Program-made: the position numbers and the translations under genes | Source of the DNA: Tetraselmis striata | Taxonomy: Eukaryota; Chlorophyta; Chlorodendrophyceae; Chlorodendrales; Chlorodendraceae | Direction of reading: 5' to 3' | Assembly (NCBI GenBank): GCA_006384855.1 | Contig: VCJN01001244.1 | Span: forward strand, 1 to 64,000 | Length of the DNA: 64,000 bases | Notes under the pieces: model-generated | The model's input: the letters and a program-made list of their open reading frames with translations, nothing else | Databases searched by the model: none | What the model was told of the DNA's origin: nothing | Shown here: piece after piece, positions 1-13,800 of the stretch | How positions within the stretch are numbered: position 1 is the stretch's first letter | How the letters are laid out: every line of letters starts with the position of its first letter

Positions 1-214
1 CCTTGCTTTTGTCTTAGTGTTACGCACACGTTTAAGTGATTTCTACACGGTGGCGGACATGGCAGCGGCAAATGCCTTGGCGTTATATCGAGCTGGTTTG
101 ACACATGGTATGGGTGTCGACTGGCCGGCGACATGACGCGATCGCGTGGCCGACAGCTTGGATTAGGGGGCGGCCACGGCAAGTGTGTCGGAGTGTGCTG
201 CGTCGTTCGAGCGC

Positions 215-770
215 AGCGAAGATGATGTCCTTGATAGTAGCGAGAGTGAAGGTTGGCTAGTGTAGCCGCGACGATGAGACGCTCGTTCAGAATGTGCGGA
301 TGGGGTGGCATTGGCGTGTCGTTGAGCTCGTGAAACTAGCGATGCATGCGATGGAGGTAGCCGGGAATACTCTCGCCCGCCGAATGTGTTGTCAAGAGCT
401 TAAGGAACATCCCCACTAGGCGGCCTATCCCGTGATGCTTGTCGAGCATGCCGGCGAGCAGTGTCCACATGCGACGGTGGTTGGCGAGTCTGACTCCTGT
501 CACTCCGGATCCTGCTCGAGATTCTGAATAAGGGTGTACGAGGCGGTCGGGTCGTCCGCCATGTCTATCGCGAGCAGACCATTGGCAAACAACGATTGCG
601 GAAATCAGGCGGAGTAGTACTCTCGAAATCGAAGATGGCGGTCGGACGAGGGCTAGATAGCAGCATGGCCGGGTAGTAGGAGTGAGTCGCGCGCAGGAAG
701 TTGAGAAAGTAATTGCCGTAGATGGACCAGCTAGCAGTGTTTCGGTCGTAGGCTGGGGCTTTCGCTGCCG
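215..770 (-). pseudogene. Decayed retrotransposon gag-like fragment
   Basis: Read on the minus strand, three frames taken in turn give a gag-like protein of the UBN2/copia type. The order is: a block around 660-760 with NYFLNFLRATHSYYPAMLL; then about 500-600 with LLAIDMADDPTASYTLIQNL; then 340-480 with RMWTLLAGMLDKHHGIG and AGESIPGYLHRMHR; then, beyond an in-frame TAG, NERLIVAATLANLHSRYY at about 220-300. The spacing and the pattern 'hydrophobic helix, ESI..YLHRM, NERL..ATL.NL..RYY' resemble Ty1/copia gag. At least two frameshifts and one stop make it non-functional. The family assignment comes from motif appearance only. Confidence 0.4.
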
Positions 771-849
771 AATTTGCTGAGTGACATGGTGGCGGGTGCT
801 GCCACTGTGAGCCGGACAGCATACCATATATTCGGGCTTGATGGCGCGG

Positions 850-1611
850 CGGCCGCAGTGGGCACCGGTAGTTTAGTTGCCGCCGCCATGGCTCGCGCGT
901 GTGCGATGGAGGGCTGCGAGTTGGTCCCGGTGCTTGGTGTCGAGCTCCAAGCGAAGCTGGGACACGTATGCTCGAAACCGTGTCGCGAACGAGGCGCTTG
1001 TATTATTTACGGGTTGTGCGCTGGATGGCAGCCCACTCGGCTGGGGTGATGTTGAGCGGCGGGCCGCTCGCGTTCTGATCCGCCATGGTGCGGGAACAGA
1101 CGGACGCTCGCTGGCGCGCGGTGCCGAGAGGGTAGCCAAATGACGGCGGTGTGGCGTGAGGCGCAAGTGGAATGCGACGCTGTGATGCTTGGAGGGCCTA
1201 ATTACCTCTAATAGGAGCTGCACCTTGCCGACCGACGGGGCGGGGTGACGGGCGACGCCAACTGCAGGGGGTCGGCTGGGAGACGAGACGTGTTGGTGGG
1301 TTACAACGGAGTGAGGCACCGACAGGTGGTAGCCGGTGCTGTGAAGTCAGCATTTAGAGGCGTTATAGCTATTTAAAGGCATACAGTTTGCGCCATCAAT
1401 CCGATTGTGAACGGGCAGTGTCGTACCATTACGGTATATAGATTACTCGTATTAGCAAGAACCTCAGAGTGCGCGTGGTCCTATGCAGGTTGATCGTATA
1501 TACGGGTAGGTCTCAGCACAAAAACCGGCGCGCCTTACTATGCGCTGGGACGAGTACTTGTACCTCCATTCTGGGAGCAGTCTCATACATTTGTCAGCGC
1601 ATCAGGACTAC
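850..1611. other. Non-coding flank with no recognised gene
   Basis: Both strands have short open frames (for example minus 873-1319) of arginine- and proline-rich composition without a recognisable domain. Part of this may be the upstream (N-terminal) side of the decayed gag fragment. I see nothing else between it and the inverted repeat at 1620. Confidence 0.4.
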
Positions 1612-1619
1612 GAATAAAA
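1612..1619 (+). other. Left copy of 8-bp target-site duplication
   Basis: GAATAAAA abuts the outer end of the left inverted repeat. The identical 8-mer follows the right inverted repeat at 21164-21171. Confidence 0.55.
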
Positions 1620-1876
1620 CACAGACCTCATAGCTAATCAAGATAATCGTCTTGTTATATGCCGGTCCCGGACGTAAGCTAACAAAGTAGACAAGTTTAG
1701 CTAACAAGGTGACCGCACGTTGCTAACCAGGTGACCGCACGTTGCTAACAAGGTGATCGCACCTTGAGGTCGACCATGATCACCTTGCTACATGCCCCGC
1801 CCCGGCCGCCCGGTGTGTCGATGTAGTCCGGTCACCTCACAGTGCGTCCGCGGATGCAACCCGCCCGGACTACTCG
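1620..1876 (+). repeat. Left terminal inverted repeat of giant element
   Basis: It begins CACAGACCTCAT and matches the reverse complement of 20929-21163 almost throughout, including the stretches around GCTAATCAAGATAATCGTC, GATCGCACCTTGAGGTCGAC and GTGTGTCGATGTAGTCCGG. It contains two full copies of a short unit (ACAAGGTGACCGCACGTTGC type), whereas the right end has a rearranged copy, which explains the 257 versus 235 bp lengths. A small inverted repeat, CAAGGTGATC ... GATCACCTTG (about 1748-1786), could form a hairpin. Confidence 0.85.
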
Positions 1877-4800
1877 ACCATGAGTGTCGCATGAGTGTCC
1901 TATTTGTGCGGAATGTCATGGTGGGCCGACTGGAAGCGACGCGCGGTGGCTCCGAAACCAAGCTCAAGCAACTTGATGAAATGGTACCCGGGATGTGATG
2001 AAATGGTTCCCGCGGGACGCCTTTAGTGGTGCGGGCAAGCCACGAGCGACATGCACGCATAACAACAGCACACCGGCGATGTAAATGAGTGACCTATTGG
2101 TGTGGATGTGCTGGTGCGTGGAGCGGAAGCGATTCTCCATTACAAAGCACAAGCAACTTGATGAAATGGTTCCTGGGATGTGGTAAAATGGTTCCCGCGG
2201 GACGCATGCAGTGATGCGGGCAAGCCACGAGCGACATGCACGCATAACAACAGCACACCGGCGATGTAAATGAGTGACCTATTTGTGCGGATGAGTTGGT
2301 GCGTGGAGCGGAAGCGATGCGCCGTGTCTCCATTACAAAGCATAAGCAACTTGATGAAACGGTTCCCGAGATGTGATGAAATGGTTCCCGCGGGACGCCA
2401 ACGGTGCGGGCCAGGCACTTGCGGCATGCAGCAGCCCCATCGGGAGAGGGCGATGCAAATGAGTGTCCCATTAGTGTCGCATGAGTGTCCTATTTGTGCG
2501 GAATGAGTGTCGCATGAGTGTCCATGAGTGTCGCATGAGTGTCCTATTTGTGCGGAATGTCATGGTGGGCCGACTGGAAGCGACGCGCGGTGGCTCCGAA
2601 ACCAAGCTCAAGCAACTTGATGAAATGGTACCCGGGATGTGATGAAATGGTTCCCGCGGGACGCCTTTAGTGGTGCGGGCAAGCCACGAGCGACATGCAC
2701 GCATAACAACAGCACACCGGCGATGTAAATGAGTGACCTATTGGTGTGGATGTGCTGGTGCGTGGAGCGGAAGCGATTCTCCATTACAAAGCACAAGCAA
2801 CTTGATGAAATGGTTCCTGGGATGTGGTAAAATGGTTCCCGCAGGACGCATGCAGTGATGCGGGCAAGCCACGAGCGACATGCACGCATAACAACAGCAC
2901 ACCGGCGATGTAAATGAGTGACCTATTTGTGCGGATGAGTTGGTGCGTGGAGCGGAAGCGATGCGCCGTGTCTCCATTACAAAGCATAAGCAACTTGATG
3001 AAACGGTTCCCGAGATGTGATGAAATGGTTCCCGCGGGACGCCAACGGTGCGGGCCAGGCACTTGCGGCATGCAGCAGCCCCATCGGGAGAGGGCGATGC
3101 AAATGAGTGTCCCATTAGTGTCGCATGAGTGTCCTATTTGTGCGGAATGAGTGTCGCATGAGTGTCCATGAGTGTCGCATGAGTGTCCTATTTGTGCGGA
3201 ATGTCATGGTGGGCCGACTGGAAGCGACGCGCGGTGGCTCCGAAACCAAGCTCAAGCAACTTGATGAAATGGTACCCGGGATGTGATGAAATGGTTCCCG
3301 CGGGACGCCTTTAGTGGTGCGGGCAAGCCACGAGCGACATGCACGCATAACAACAGCACACCGGCGATGTAAATGAGTGACCTATTGGTGTGGATGTGCT
3401 GGTGCGTGGAGCGGAAGCGATTCTCCATTACAAAGCACAAGCAACTTGATGAAATGGTTCCTGGGATGTGGTAAAATGGTTCCCGCGGGACGCATGCAGT
3501 GATGCGGGCAAGCCACGAGCGACATGCACGCATAACAACAGCACACCGGCGATGTAAATGAGTGACCTATTTGTGCGGATGAGTTGGTGCGTGGAGCGGA
3601 AGCGATGCGCCGTGTCTCCATTACAAAGCATAAGCAACTTGATGAAACGGTTCCCGAGATGTGATGAAATGGTTCCCGCGGGACGCCAACGGTGCGGGCC
3701 AGGCACTTGCGGCATGCAGCAGCCCCATCGGGAGAGGGCGATGCAAATGAGTGTCCCATTAGTGTCGCATGAGTGTCCTATTTGTGCGGAATGAGTGTCG
3801 CATGAGTGTCCATGAGTGTCGCATGAGTGTCCTATTTGTGCGGAATGTCATGGTGGGCCGACTGGAAGCGACGCGCGGTGGCTCCGAAACCAAGCTCAAG
3901 CAACTTGATGAAATGGTACCCGGGATGTGATGAAATGGTTCCCGCGGGACGCCTTTAGTGGTGCGGGCAAGCCACGAGCGACATGCACGCATAACAACAG
4001 CACACCGGCGATGTAAATGAGTGACCTATTGGTGTGGATGTGCTGGTGCGTGGAGCGGAAGCGATTCTCCATTACAAAGCACAAGCAACTTGATGAAATG
4101 GTTCCTGGGATGTGGTAAAATGGTTCCCGCAGGACGCATGCAGTGATGCGGGCAAGCCACGAGCGACATGCACGCATAACAACAGCACACCGGCGATGTA
4201 AATGAGTGACCTATTTGTGCGGATGAGTTGGTGCGTGGAGCGGAAGCGATGCGCCGTGTCTCCATTACAAAGCATAAGCAACTTGATGAAACGGTTCCCG
4301 AGATGTGATGAAATGGTTCCCGCGGGACGCCAACGGTGCGGGCCAGGCACTTGCGGCATGCAGCAGCCCCATCGGGAGAGGGCGATGCAAATGAGTGTCC
4401 CATTAGTGTCGCATGAGTGTCCTATTTGTGCGGAATGAGTGTCGCATGAGTGTCCATGAGTGTCGCATGAGTGTCCTATTTGTGCGGAATGTCATGGTGG
4501 GCCGACTGGAAGCGACGCGCGGTGGCTCCGAAACCAAGCTCAAGCAACTTGATGAAATGGTACCCGGGATGTGATGAAATGGTTCCCGCGGGACGCCTTT
4601 AGTGGTGCGGGCAAGCCACGAGCGACATGCACGCATAACAACAGCACACCGGCGATGTAAATGAGTGACCTATTGGTGTGGATGTGCTGGTGCGTGGAGC
4701 GGAAGCGATTCTCCATTACAAAGCACAAGCAACTTGATGAAATGGTTCCTGGGATGTGGTAAAATGGTTCCCGCGGGACGCATGCAGTGATGCGGGCAAG

Positions 4801-7800
4801 CCACGAGCGACATGCACGCATAACAACAGCACACCGGCGATGTAAATGAGTGACCTATTTGTGCGGATGAGTTGGTGCGTGGAGCGGAAGCGATGCGCCG
4901 TGTCTCCATTACAAAGCATAAGCAACTTGATGAAACGGTTCCCGAGATGTGATGAAATGGTTCCCGCGGGACGCCAACGGTGCGGGCCAGGCACTTGCGG
5001 CATGCAGCAGCCCCATCGGGAGAGGGCGATGCAAATGAGTGTCCCATTAGTGTCGCATGAGTGTCCTATTTGTGCGGAATGAGTGTCGCATGAGTGTCCA
5101 TGAGTGTCGCATGAGTGTCCTATTTGTGCGGAATGTCATGGTGGGCCGACTGGAAGCGACGCGCGGTGGCTCCGAAACCAAGCTCAAGCAACTTGATGAA
5201 ATGGTACCCGGGATGTGATGAAATGGTTCCCGCGGGACGCCTTTAGTGGTGCGGGCAAGCCACGAGCGACATGCACGCATAACAACAGCACACCGGCGAT
5301 GTAAATGAGTGACCTATTGGTGTGGATGTGCTGGTGCGTGGAGCGGAAGCGATTCTCCATTACAAAGCACAAGCAACTTGATGAAATGGTTCCTGGGATG
5401 TGGTAAAATGGTTCCCGCAGGACGCATGCAGTGATGCGGGCAAGCCACGAGCGACATGCACGCATAACAACAGCACACCGGCGATGTAAATGAGTGACCT
5501 ATTTGTGCGGATGAGTTGGTGCGTGGAGCGGAAGCGATGCGCCGTGTCTCCATTACAAAGCATAAGCAACTTGATGAAACGGTTCCCGAGATGTGATGAA
5601 ATGGTTCCCGCGGGACGCCAACGGTGCGGGCCAGGCACTTGCGGCATGCAGCAGCCCCATCGGGAGAGGGCGATGCAAATGAGTGTCCCATTAGTGTCGC
5701 ATGAGTGTCCTATTTGTGCGGAATGAGTGTCGCATGAGTGTCCATGAGTGTCGCATGAGTGTCCTATTTGTGCGGAATGTCATGGTGGGCCGACTGGAAG
5801 CGACGCGCGGTGGCTCCGAAACCAAGCTCAAGCAACTTGATGAAATGGTACCCGGGATGTGATGAAATGGTTCCCGCGGGACGCCTTTAGTGGTGCGGGC
5901 AAGCCACGAGCGACATGCACGCATAACAACAGCACACCGGCGATGTAAATGAGTGACCTATTGGTGTGGATGTGCTGGTGCGTGGAGCGGAAGCGATTCT
6001 CCATTACAAAGCACAAGCAACTTGATGAAATGGTTCCTGGGATGTGGTAAAATGGTTCCCGCGGGACGCATGCAGTGATGCGGGCAAGCCACGAGCGACA
6101 TGCACGCATAACAACAGCACACCGGCGATGTAAATGAGTGACCTATTTGTGCGGATGAGTTGGTGCGTGGAGCGGAAGCGATGCGCCGTGTCTCCATTAC
6201 AAAGCATAAGCAACTTGATGAAACGGTTCCCGAGATGTGATGAAATGGTTCCCGCGGGACGCCAACGGTGCGGGCCAGGCACTTGCGGCATGCAGCAGCC
6301 CCATCGGGAGAGGGCGATGCAAATGAGTGTCCCATTAGTGTCGCATGAGTGTCCTATTTGTGCGGAATGAGTGTCGCATGAGTGTCCATGAGTGTCGCAT
6401 GAGTGTCCTATTTGTGCGGAATGTCATGGTGGGCCGACTGGAAGCGACGCGCGGTGGCTCCGAAACCAAGCTCAAGCAACTTGATGAAATGGTACCCGGG
6501 ATGTGATGAAATGGTTCCCGCGGGACGCCTTTAGTGGTGCGGGCAAGCCACGAGCGACATGCACGCATAACAACAGCACACCGGCGATGTAAATGAGTGA
6601 CCTATTGGTGTGGATGTGCTGGTGCGTGGAGCGGAAGCGATTCTCCATTACAAAGCACAAGCAACTTGATGAAATGGTTCCTGGGATGTGGTAAAATGGT
6701 TCCCGCGGGACGCATGCAGTGATGCGGGCAAGCCACGAGCGACATGCACGCATAACAACAGCACACCGGCGATGTAAATGAGTGACCTATTTGTGCGGAT
6801 GAGTTGGTGCGTGGAGCGGAAGCGATGCGCCGTGTCTCCATTACAAAGCATAAGCAACTTGATGAAACGGTTCCCGAGATGTGATGAAATGGTTCCCGCG
6901 GGACGCCAACGGTGCGGGCCAGGCACTTGCGGCATGCAGCAGCCCCATCGGGAGAGGGCGATGCAAATGAGTGTCCCATTAGTGTCGCATGAGTGTCCTA
7001 TTTGTGCGGAATGAGTGTCGCATGAGTGTCCATGAGTGTCGCATGAGTGTCCTATTTGTGCGGAATGTCATGGTGGGCCGACTGGAAGCGACGCGCGGTG
7101 GCTCCGAAACCAAGCTCAAGCAACTTGATGAAATGGTACCCGGGATGTGATGAAATGGTTCCCGCGGGACGCCTTTAGTGGTGCGGGCAAGCCACGAGCG
7201 ACATGCACGCATAACAACAGCACACCGGCGATGTAAATGAGTGACCTATTGGTGTGGATGTGCTGGTGCGTGGAGCGGAAGCGATTCTCCATTACAAAGC
7301 ACAAGCAACTTGATGAAATGGTTCCTGGGATGTGGTAAAATGGTTCCCGCAGGACGCATGCAGTGATGCGGGCAAGCCACGAGCGACATGCACGCATAAC
7401 AACAGCACACCGGCGATGTAAATGAGTGACCTATTTGTGCGGATGAGTTGGTGCGTGGAGCGGAAGCGATGCGCCGTGTCTCCATTACAAAGCATAAGCA
7501 ACTTGATGAAACGGTTCCCGAGATGTGATGAAATGGTTCCCGCGGGACGCCAACGGTGCGGGCCAGGCACTTGCGGCATGCAGCAGCCCCATCGGGAGAG
7601 GGCGATGCAAATGAGTGTCCCATTAGTGTCGCATGAGTGTCCTATTTGTGCGGAATGAGTGTCGCATGAGTGTCCATGAGTGTCGCATGAGTGTCCTATT
7701 TGTGCGGAATGTCATGGTGGGCCGACTGGAAGCGACGCGCGGTGGCTCCGAAACCAAGCTCAAGCAACTTGATGAAATGGTTCCCGGTATGTGATGAAAT

Positions 7801-10800
7801 GGTTCCCGCGGGACGCCTTTAGTGGTGCGGGCAAGCCACGAGCGACATGCACGCATAACAACAGCACACCGGCGATGTAAATGAGTGACCTATTGGTGTG
7901 GATGTGCTGGTGCGTGGAGCGGAAGCGATTCTCCATTACAAAGCTCAAGCAACTTGATGAAATCGTTCCTGGGAAGGGATGAAATGGTTCCCGCGGGACG
8001 CCAACGGTGCGGGCCAGGCACTTGCGGCATGCAGCAGCCCCATCGGGAGAGGGCAATGCAAATGAGTGTCCCATTAGTGTCGCATGAGTGTCCTATTTGT
8101 GCGGAATGAGTGTCCATGAGTGTCGCATGAGTGTCCTATTTGTGCGGAATGTCATGGTGGGCCGACTGGAAGCGACGCGCGGTGGCTCCGAAACCAAGCT
8201 CAAGCAACTTGATGAAATGGTACCCGGGATGTGATGAAATGGTTCCCGCGGGACGCCTTTAGTGGTGCGGGCAAGCCACGAGCGACATGCACGCATAACA
8301 ACAGCACACCGGCGATGTAAATGAGTGACCTATTGGTGTGGATGTGCTGGTGCGTGGAGCGGAAGCGATTCTCCATTACAAAGCACAAGCAACTTGATGA
8401 AATGGTTCCTGGGATGTGGTAAAATGGTTCCCGCGGGACGCATGCAGTGATGCGGGCAAGCCACGAGCGACATGCACGCATAACAACAGCACACCGGCGA
8501 TGTAAATGAGTGACCTATTTGTGCGGATGAGTTGGTGCGTGGAGCGGAAGCGATGCGCCGTGTCTCCATTACAAAGCATATGCAACTTGATGAAACGGTT
8601 CCCGAGATGTGATGAAATGGTTCCCGCGGGACGCCAACGGTGCGGGCCAGGCACTTGCGGCATGCAGCAGCCCCATCGGGAGAGGACGATGCAAATGAGT
8701 GTCCCATTGGTGTCGCATGAGTGTCCTATTTGTGCGGAATGAGTGTCGCATGAGTGTCCACGAGTGTCGCATGAGTGTCCTATTTGTGCGGAATGTCATG
8801 GTGGGCCGACTGGAAGCGACGCGCGGTGGCTCCGAAACCAAGCTCAAGCAACTTGATGAAATGGTTCCCGGTATGTGATGAAATGGTTCCCGCGGGACGC
8901 CTTTAGTGGTGCGGGCAAGCCACGAGCGACATGCACGCATAACAACAGCACACCGGCGATGTAAATGAGTGACCTATTGGTGTGGATGTGCTGGTGCGTG
9001 GAGCGGAAGCGATTCTCCATTACAAAGCTCAAGCAACTTGATGAAATCGTTCCTGGGAAGGGATGAAATGGTTCCCGCGGGACGCCAACGGTGCGGGCCA
9101 GGCACTTGCGGCATGCAGCAGCCCCATCGGGAGAGGGCAATGCAAATGAGTGTCCCATTAGTGTCGCATGAGTGTCCTATTTGTGCGGAATGAGTGTCCA
9201 TGAGTGTCGCATGAGTGTCCTATTTGTGCGGAATGTCATGGTGGGCCGACTGGAAGCGACGCGCGGTGGCTCCGAAACCAAGCTCAAGCAACTTGATGAA
9301 ATGGTACCCGGGATGTGATGAAATGGTTCCCGCGGGACGCCTTTAGTGGTGCGGGCAAGCCACGAGCGACATGCACGCATAACAACAGCACACCGGCGAT
9401 GTAAATGAGTGACCTATTGGTGTGGATGTGCTGGTGCGTGGAGCGGAAGCGATTCTCCATTACAAAGCACAAGCAACTTGATGAAATGGTTCCTGGGATG
9501 TGGTAAAATGGTTCCCGCAGGACGCATGCAGTGATGCGGGCAAGCCACGAGCGACATGCACGCATAACAACAGCACACCGGCGATGTAAATGAGTGACCT
9601 ATTTGTGCGGATGAGTTGGTGCGTGGAGCGGAAGCGATGCGCCGTGTCTCCATTACAAAGCATAAGCAACTTGATGAAACGGTTCCCGAGATGTGATGAA
9701 ATGGTTCCCGCGGGACGCCAACGGTGCGGGCCAGGCACTTGCGGCATGCAGCAGCCCCATCGGGAGAGGGCGATGCAAATGAGTGTCCCATTAGTGTCGC
9801 ATGAGTGTCCTATTTGTGCGGAATGAGTGTCGCATGAGTGTCCATGAGTGTCGCATGAGTGTCCTATTTGTGCGGAATGTCATGGTGGGCCGACTGGAAG
9901 CGACGCGCGGTGGCTCCGAAACCAAGCTCAAGCAACTTGATGAAATGGTACCCGGGATGTGATGAAATGGTTCCCGCGGGACGCCTTTAGTGGTGCGGGC
10001 AAGCCACGAGCGACATGCACGCATAACAACAGCACACCGGCGATGTAAATGAGTGACCTATTGGTGTGGATGTGCTGGTGCGTGGAGCGGAAGCGATTCT
10101 CCATTACAAAGCACAAGCAACTTGATGAAATGGTTCCTGGGATGTGGTAAAATGGTTCCCGCGGGACGCATGCAGTGATGCGGGCAAGCCACGAGCGACA
10201 TGCACGCATAACAACAGCACACCGGCGATGTAAATGAGTGACCTATTTGTGCGGATGAGTTGGTGCGTGGAGCGGAAGCGATGCGCCGTGTCTCCATTAC
10301 AAAGCATAAGCAACTTGATGAAACGGTTCCCGAGATGTGATGAAATGGTTCCCGCGGGACGCCAACGGTGCGGGCCAGGCACTTGCGGCATGCAGCAGCC
10401 CCATCGGGAGAGGGCGATGCAAATGAGTGTCCCATTAGTGTCGCATGAGTGTCCTATTTGTGCGGAATGAGTGTCGCATGAGTGTCCATGAGTGTCGCAT
10501 GAGTGTCCTATTTGTGCGGAATGTCATGGTGGGCCGACTGGAAGCGACGCGCGGTGGCTCCGAAACCAAGCTCAAGCAACTTGATGAAATGGTACCCGGG
10601 ATGTGATGAAATGGTTCCCGCGGGACGCCTTTAGTGGTGCGGGCAAGCCACGAGCGACATGCACGCATAACAACAGCACACCGGCGATGTAAATGAGTGA
10701 CCTATTGGTGTGGATGTGCTGGTGCGTGGAGCGGAAGCGATTCTCCATTACAAAGCACAAGCAACTTGATGAAATGGTTCCTGGGATGTGGTAAAATGGT

Positions 10801-13800
10801 TCCCGCAGGACGCATGCAGTGATGCGGGCAAGCCACGAGCGACATGCACGCATAACAACAGCACACCGGCGATGTAAATGAGTGACCTATTTGTGCGGAT
10901 GAGTTGGTGCGTGGAGCGGAAGCGATGCGCCGTGTCTCCATTACAAAGCATAAGCAACTTGATGAAACGGTTCCCGAGATGTGATGAAATGGTTCCCGCG
11001 GGACGCCAACGGTGCGGGCCAGGCACTTGCGGCATGCAGCAGCCCCATCGGGAGAGGGCGATGCAAATGAGTGTCCCATTAGTGTCGCATGAGTGTCCTA
11101 TTTGTGCGGAATGAGTGTCGCATGAGTGTCCATGAGTGTCGCATGAGTGTCCTATTTGTGCGGAATGTCATGGTGGGCCGACTGGAAGCGACGCGCGGTG
11201 GCTCCGAAACCAAGCTCAAGCAACTTGATGAAATGGTACCCGGGATGTGATGAAATGGTTCCCGCGGGACGCCTTTAGTGGTGCGGGCAAGCCACGAGCG
11301 ACATGCACGCATAACAACAGCACACCGGCGATGTAAATGAGTGACCTATTGGTGTGGATGTGCTGGTGCGTGGAGCGGAAGCGATTCTCCATTACAAAGC
11401 ACAAGCAACTTGATGAAATGGTTCCTGGGATGTGGTAAAATGGTTCCCGCGGGACGCATGCAGTGATGCGGGCAAGCCACGAGCGACATGCACGCATAAC
11501 AACAGCACACCGGCGATGTAAATGAGTGACCTATTTGTGCGGATGAGTTGGTGCGTGGAGCGGAAGCGATGCGCCGTGTCTCCATTACAAAGCATATGCA
11601 ACTTGATGAAACGGTTCCCGAGATGTGATGAAATGGTTCCCGCGGGACGCCAACGGTGCGGGCCATGCACTTGCGGCATGCAGCAGCCCCATCGGGAGAG
11701 GACGATGCAAATGAGTGTCCCATTAGTGTCGCATGAGTGTCCTATTTGTGCGGAATGAGTGTCGCATGAGTGTCCACGAGTGTCGCATGAGTGTCCTATT
11801 TGTGCGGAATGTCATGGTGGGCCGACTGGAAGCGACGCGCGGTGGCTCCGAAACCAAGCTCAAGCAACTTGATGAAATGGTACCCGGTATGTGATGAAAT
11901 GGTTCCCGCGGGACGCCTTTAGTGGTGCGGGCAAGCCACGAGCGACATGCACGCATAACAACAGCACACCGGCGATGTAAATGAGTGACCTATTGGTGTG
12001 GATGTGCTGGTGCGTGGAGCGGAAGCGATTCTCCATTACAAAGCTCAAACAACTTGATGAAATCGTTCCTGGGAAGTGATGAAATGGTTCCCGCGGGACG
12101 CCAACGGTGCGGGCCAGGCACTTGCGGCATGCAGCAGCCCCATCGGGAGAGGGCGATGCAAATGAGTGTCCCATTAGTGTCGCATGAGTGTCCTATTTGT
12201 GCGGAATGAGTGTCCATGAGTGTCGCATGAGTGTCCTATTTGTGCGGAATGTCATGGTGGGCCGACTGGAAGCGACGCGCGGTGGCTCCGAAACCAAGCT
12301 CAAGCAACTTGATGAAATGGTACCCGGGATGTGATGAAATGGTTCCCGCGGGACGCCTTTAGTGGTGCGGGCAAGCCACGAGCGACATGCACGCATAACA
12401 ACAGCACACCGGCGATGTAAATGAGTGACCTATTGGTGTGGATGTGCTGGTGCGTGGAGCGGAAGCGATTCTCCATTACAAAGCACAAGCAACTTGATGA
12501 AATGGTTCCTGGGATGTGGTAAAATGGTTCCCGCAGGACGCATGCAGTGATGCGGGCAAGCCACGAGCGACATGCACGCATAACAACAGCACACCGGCGA
12601 TGTAAATGAGTGACCTATTTGTGCGGATGAGTTGGTGCGTGGAGCGGAAGCGATGCGCCGTGTCTCCATTACAAAGCATAAGCAACTTGATGAAACGGTT
12701 CCCGAGATGTGATGAAATGGTTCCCGCGGGACGCCAACGGTGCGGGCCAGGCACTTGCGGCATGCAGCAGCCCCATCGGGAGAGGGCGATGCAAATGAGT
12801 GTCCCATTAGTGTCGCATGAGTGTCCTATTTGTGCGGAATGAGTGTCGCATGAGTGTCCATGAGTGTCGCATGAGTGTCCTATTTGTGCGGAATGTCATG
12901 GTGGGCCGACTGGAAGCGACGCGCGGTGGCTCCGAAACCAAGCTCAAGCAACTTGATGAAATGGTACCCGGGATGTGATGAAATGGTTCCCGCGGGACGC
13001 CTTTAGTGGTGCGGGCAAGCCACGAGCGACATGCACGCATAACAACAGCACACCGGCGATGTAAATGAGTGACCTATTGGTGTGGATGTGCTGGTGCGTG
13101 GAGCGGAAGCGATTCTCCATTACAAAGCACAAGCAACTTGATGAAATGGTTCCTGGGATGTGGTAAAATGGTTCCCGCGGGACGCATGCAGTGATGCGGG
13201 CAAGCCACGAGCGACATGCACGCATAACAACAGCACACCGGCGATGTAAATGAGTGACCTATTTGTGCGGATGAGTTGGTGCGTGGAGCGGAAGCGATGC
13301 GCCGTGTCTCCATTACAAAGCATAAGCAACTTGATGAAACGGTTCCCGAGATGTGATGAAATGGTTCCCGCGGGACGCCAACGGTGCGGGCCAGGCACTT
13401 GCGGCATGCAGCAGCCCCATCGGGAGAGGGCGATGCAAATGAGTGTCCCATTAGTGTCGCATGAGTGTCCTATTTGTGCGGAATGAGTGTCGCATGAGTG
13501 TCCATGAGTGTCGCATGAGTGTCCTATTTGTGCGGAATGTCATGGTGGGCCGACTGGAAGCGACGCGCGGTGGCTCCGAAACCAAGCTCAAGCAACTTGA
13601 TGAAATGGTACCCGGGATGTGATGAAATGGTTCCCGCGGGACGCCTTTAGTGGTGCGGGCAAGCCACGAGCGACATGCACGCATAACAACAGCACACCGG
13701 CGATGTAAATGAGTGACCTATTGGTGTGGATGTGCTGGTGCGTGGAGCGGAAGCGATTCTCCATTACAAAGCACAAGCAACTTGATGAAATGGTTCCTGG

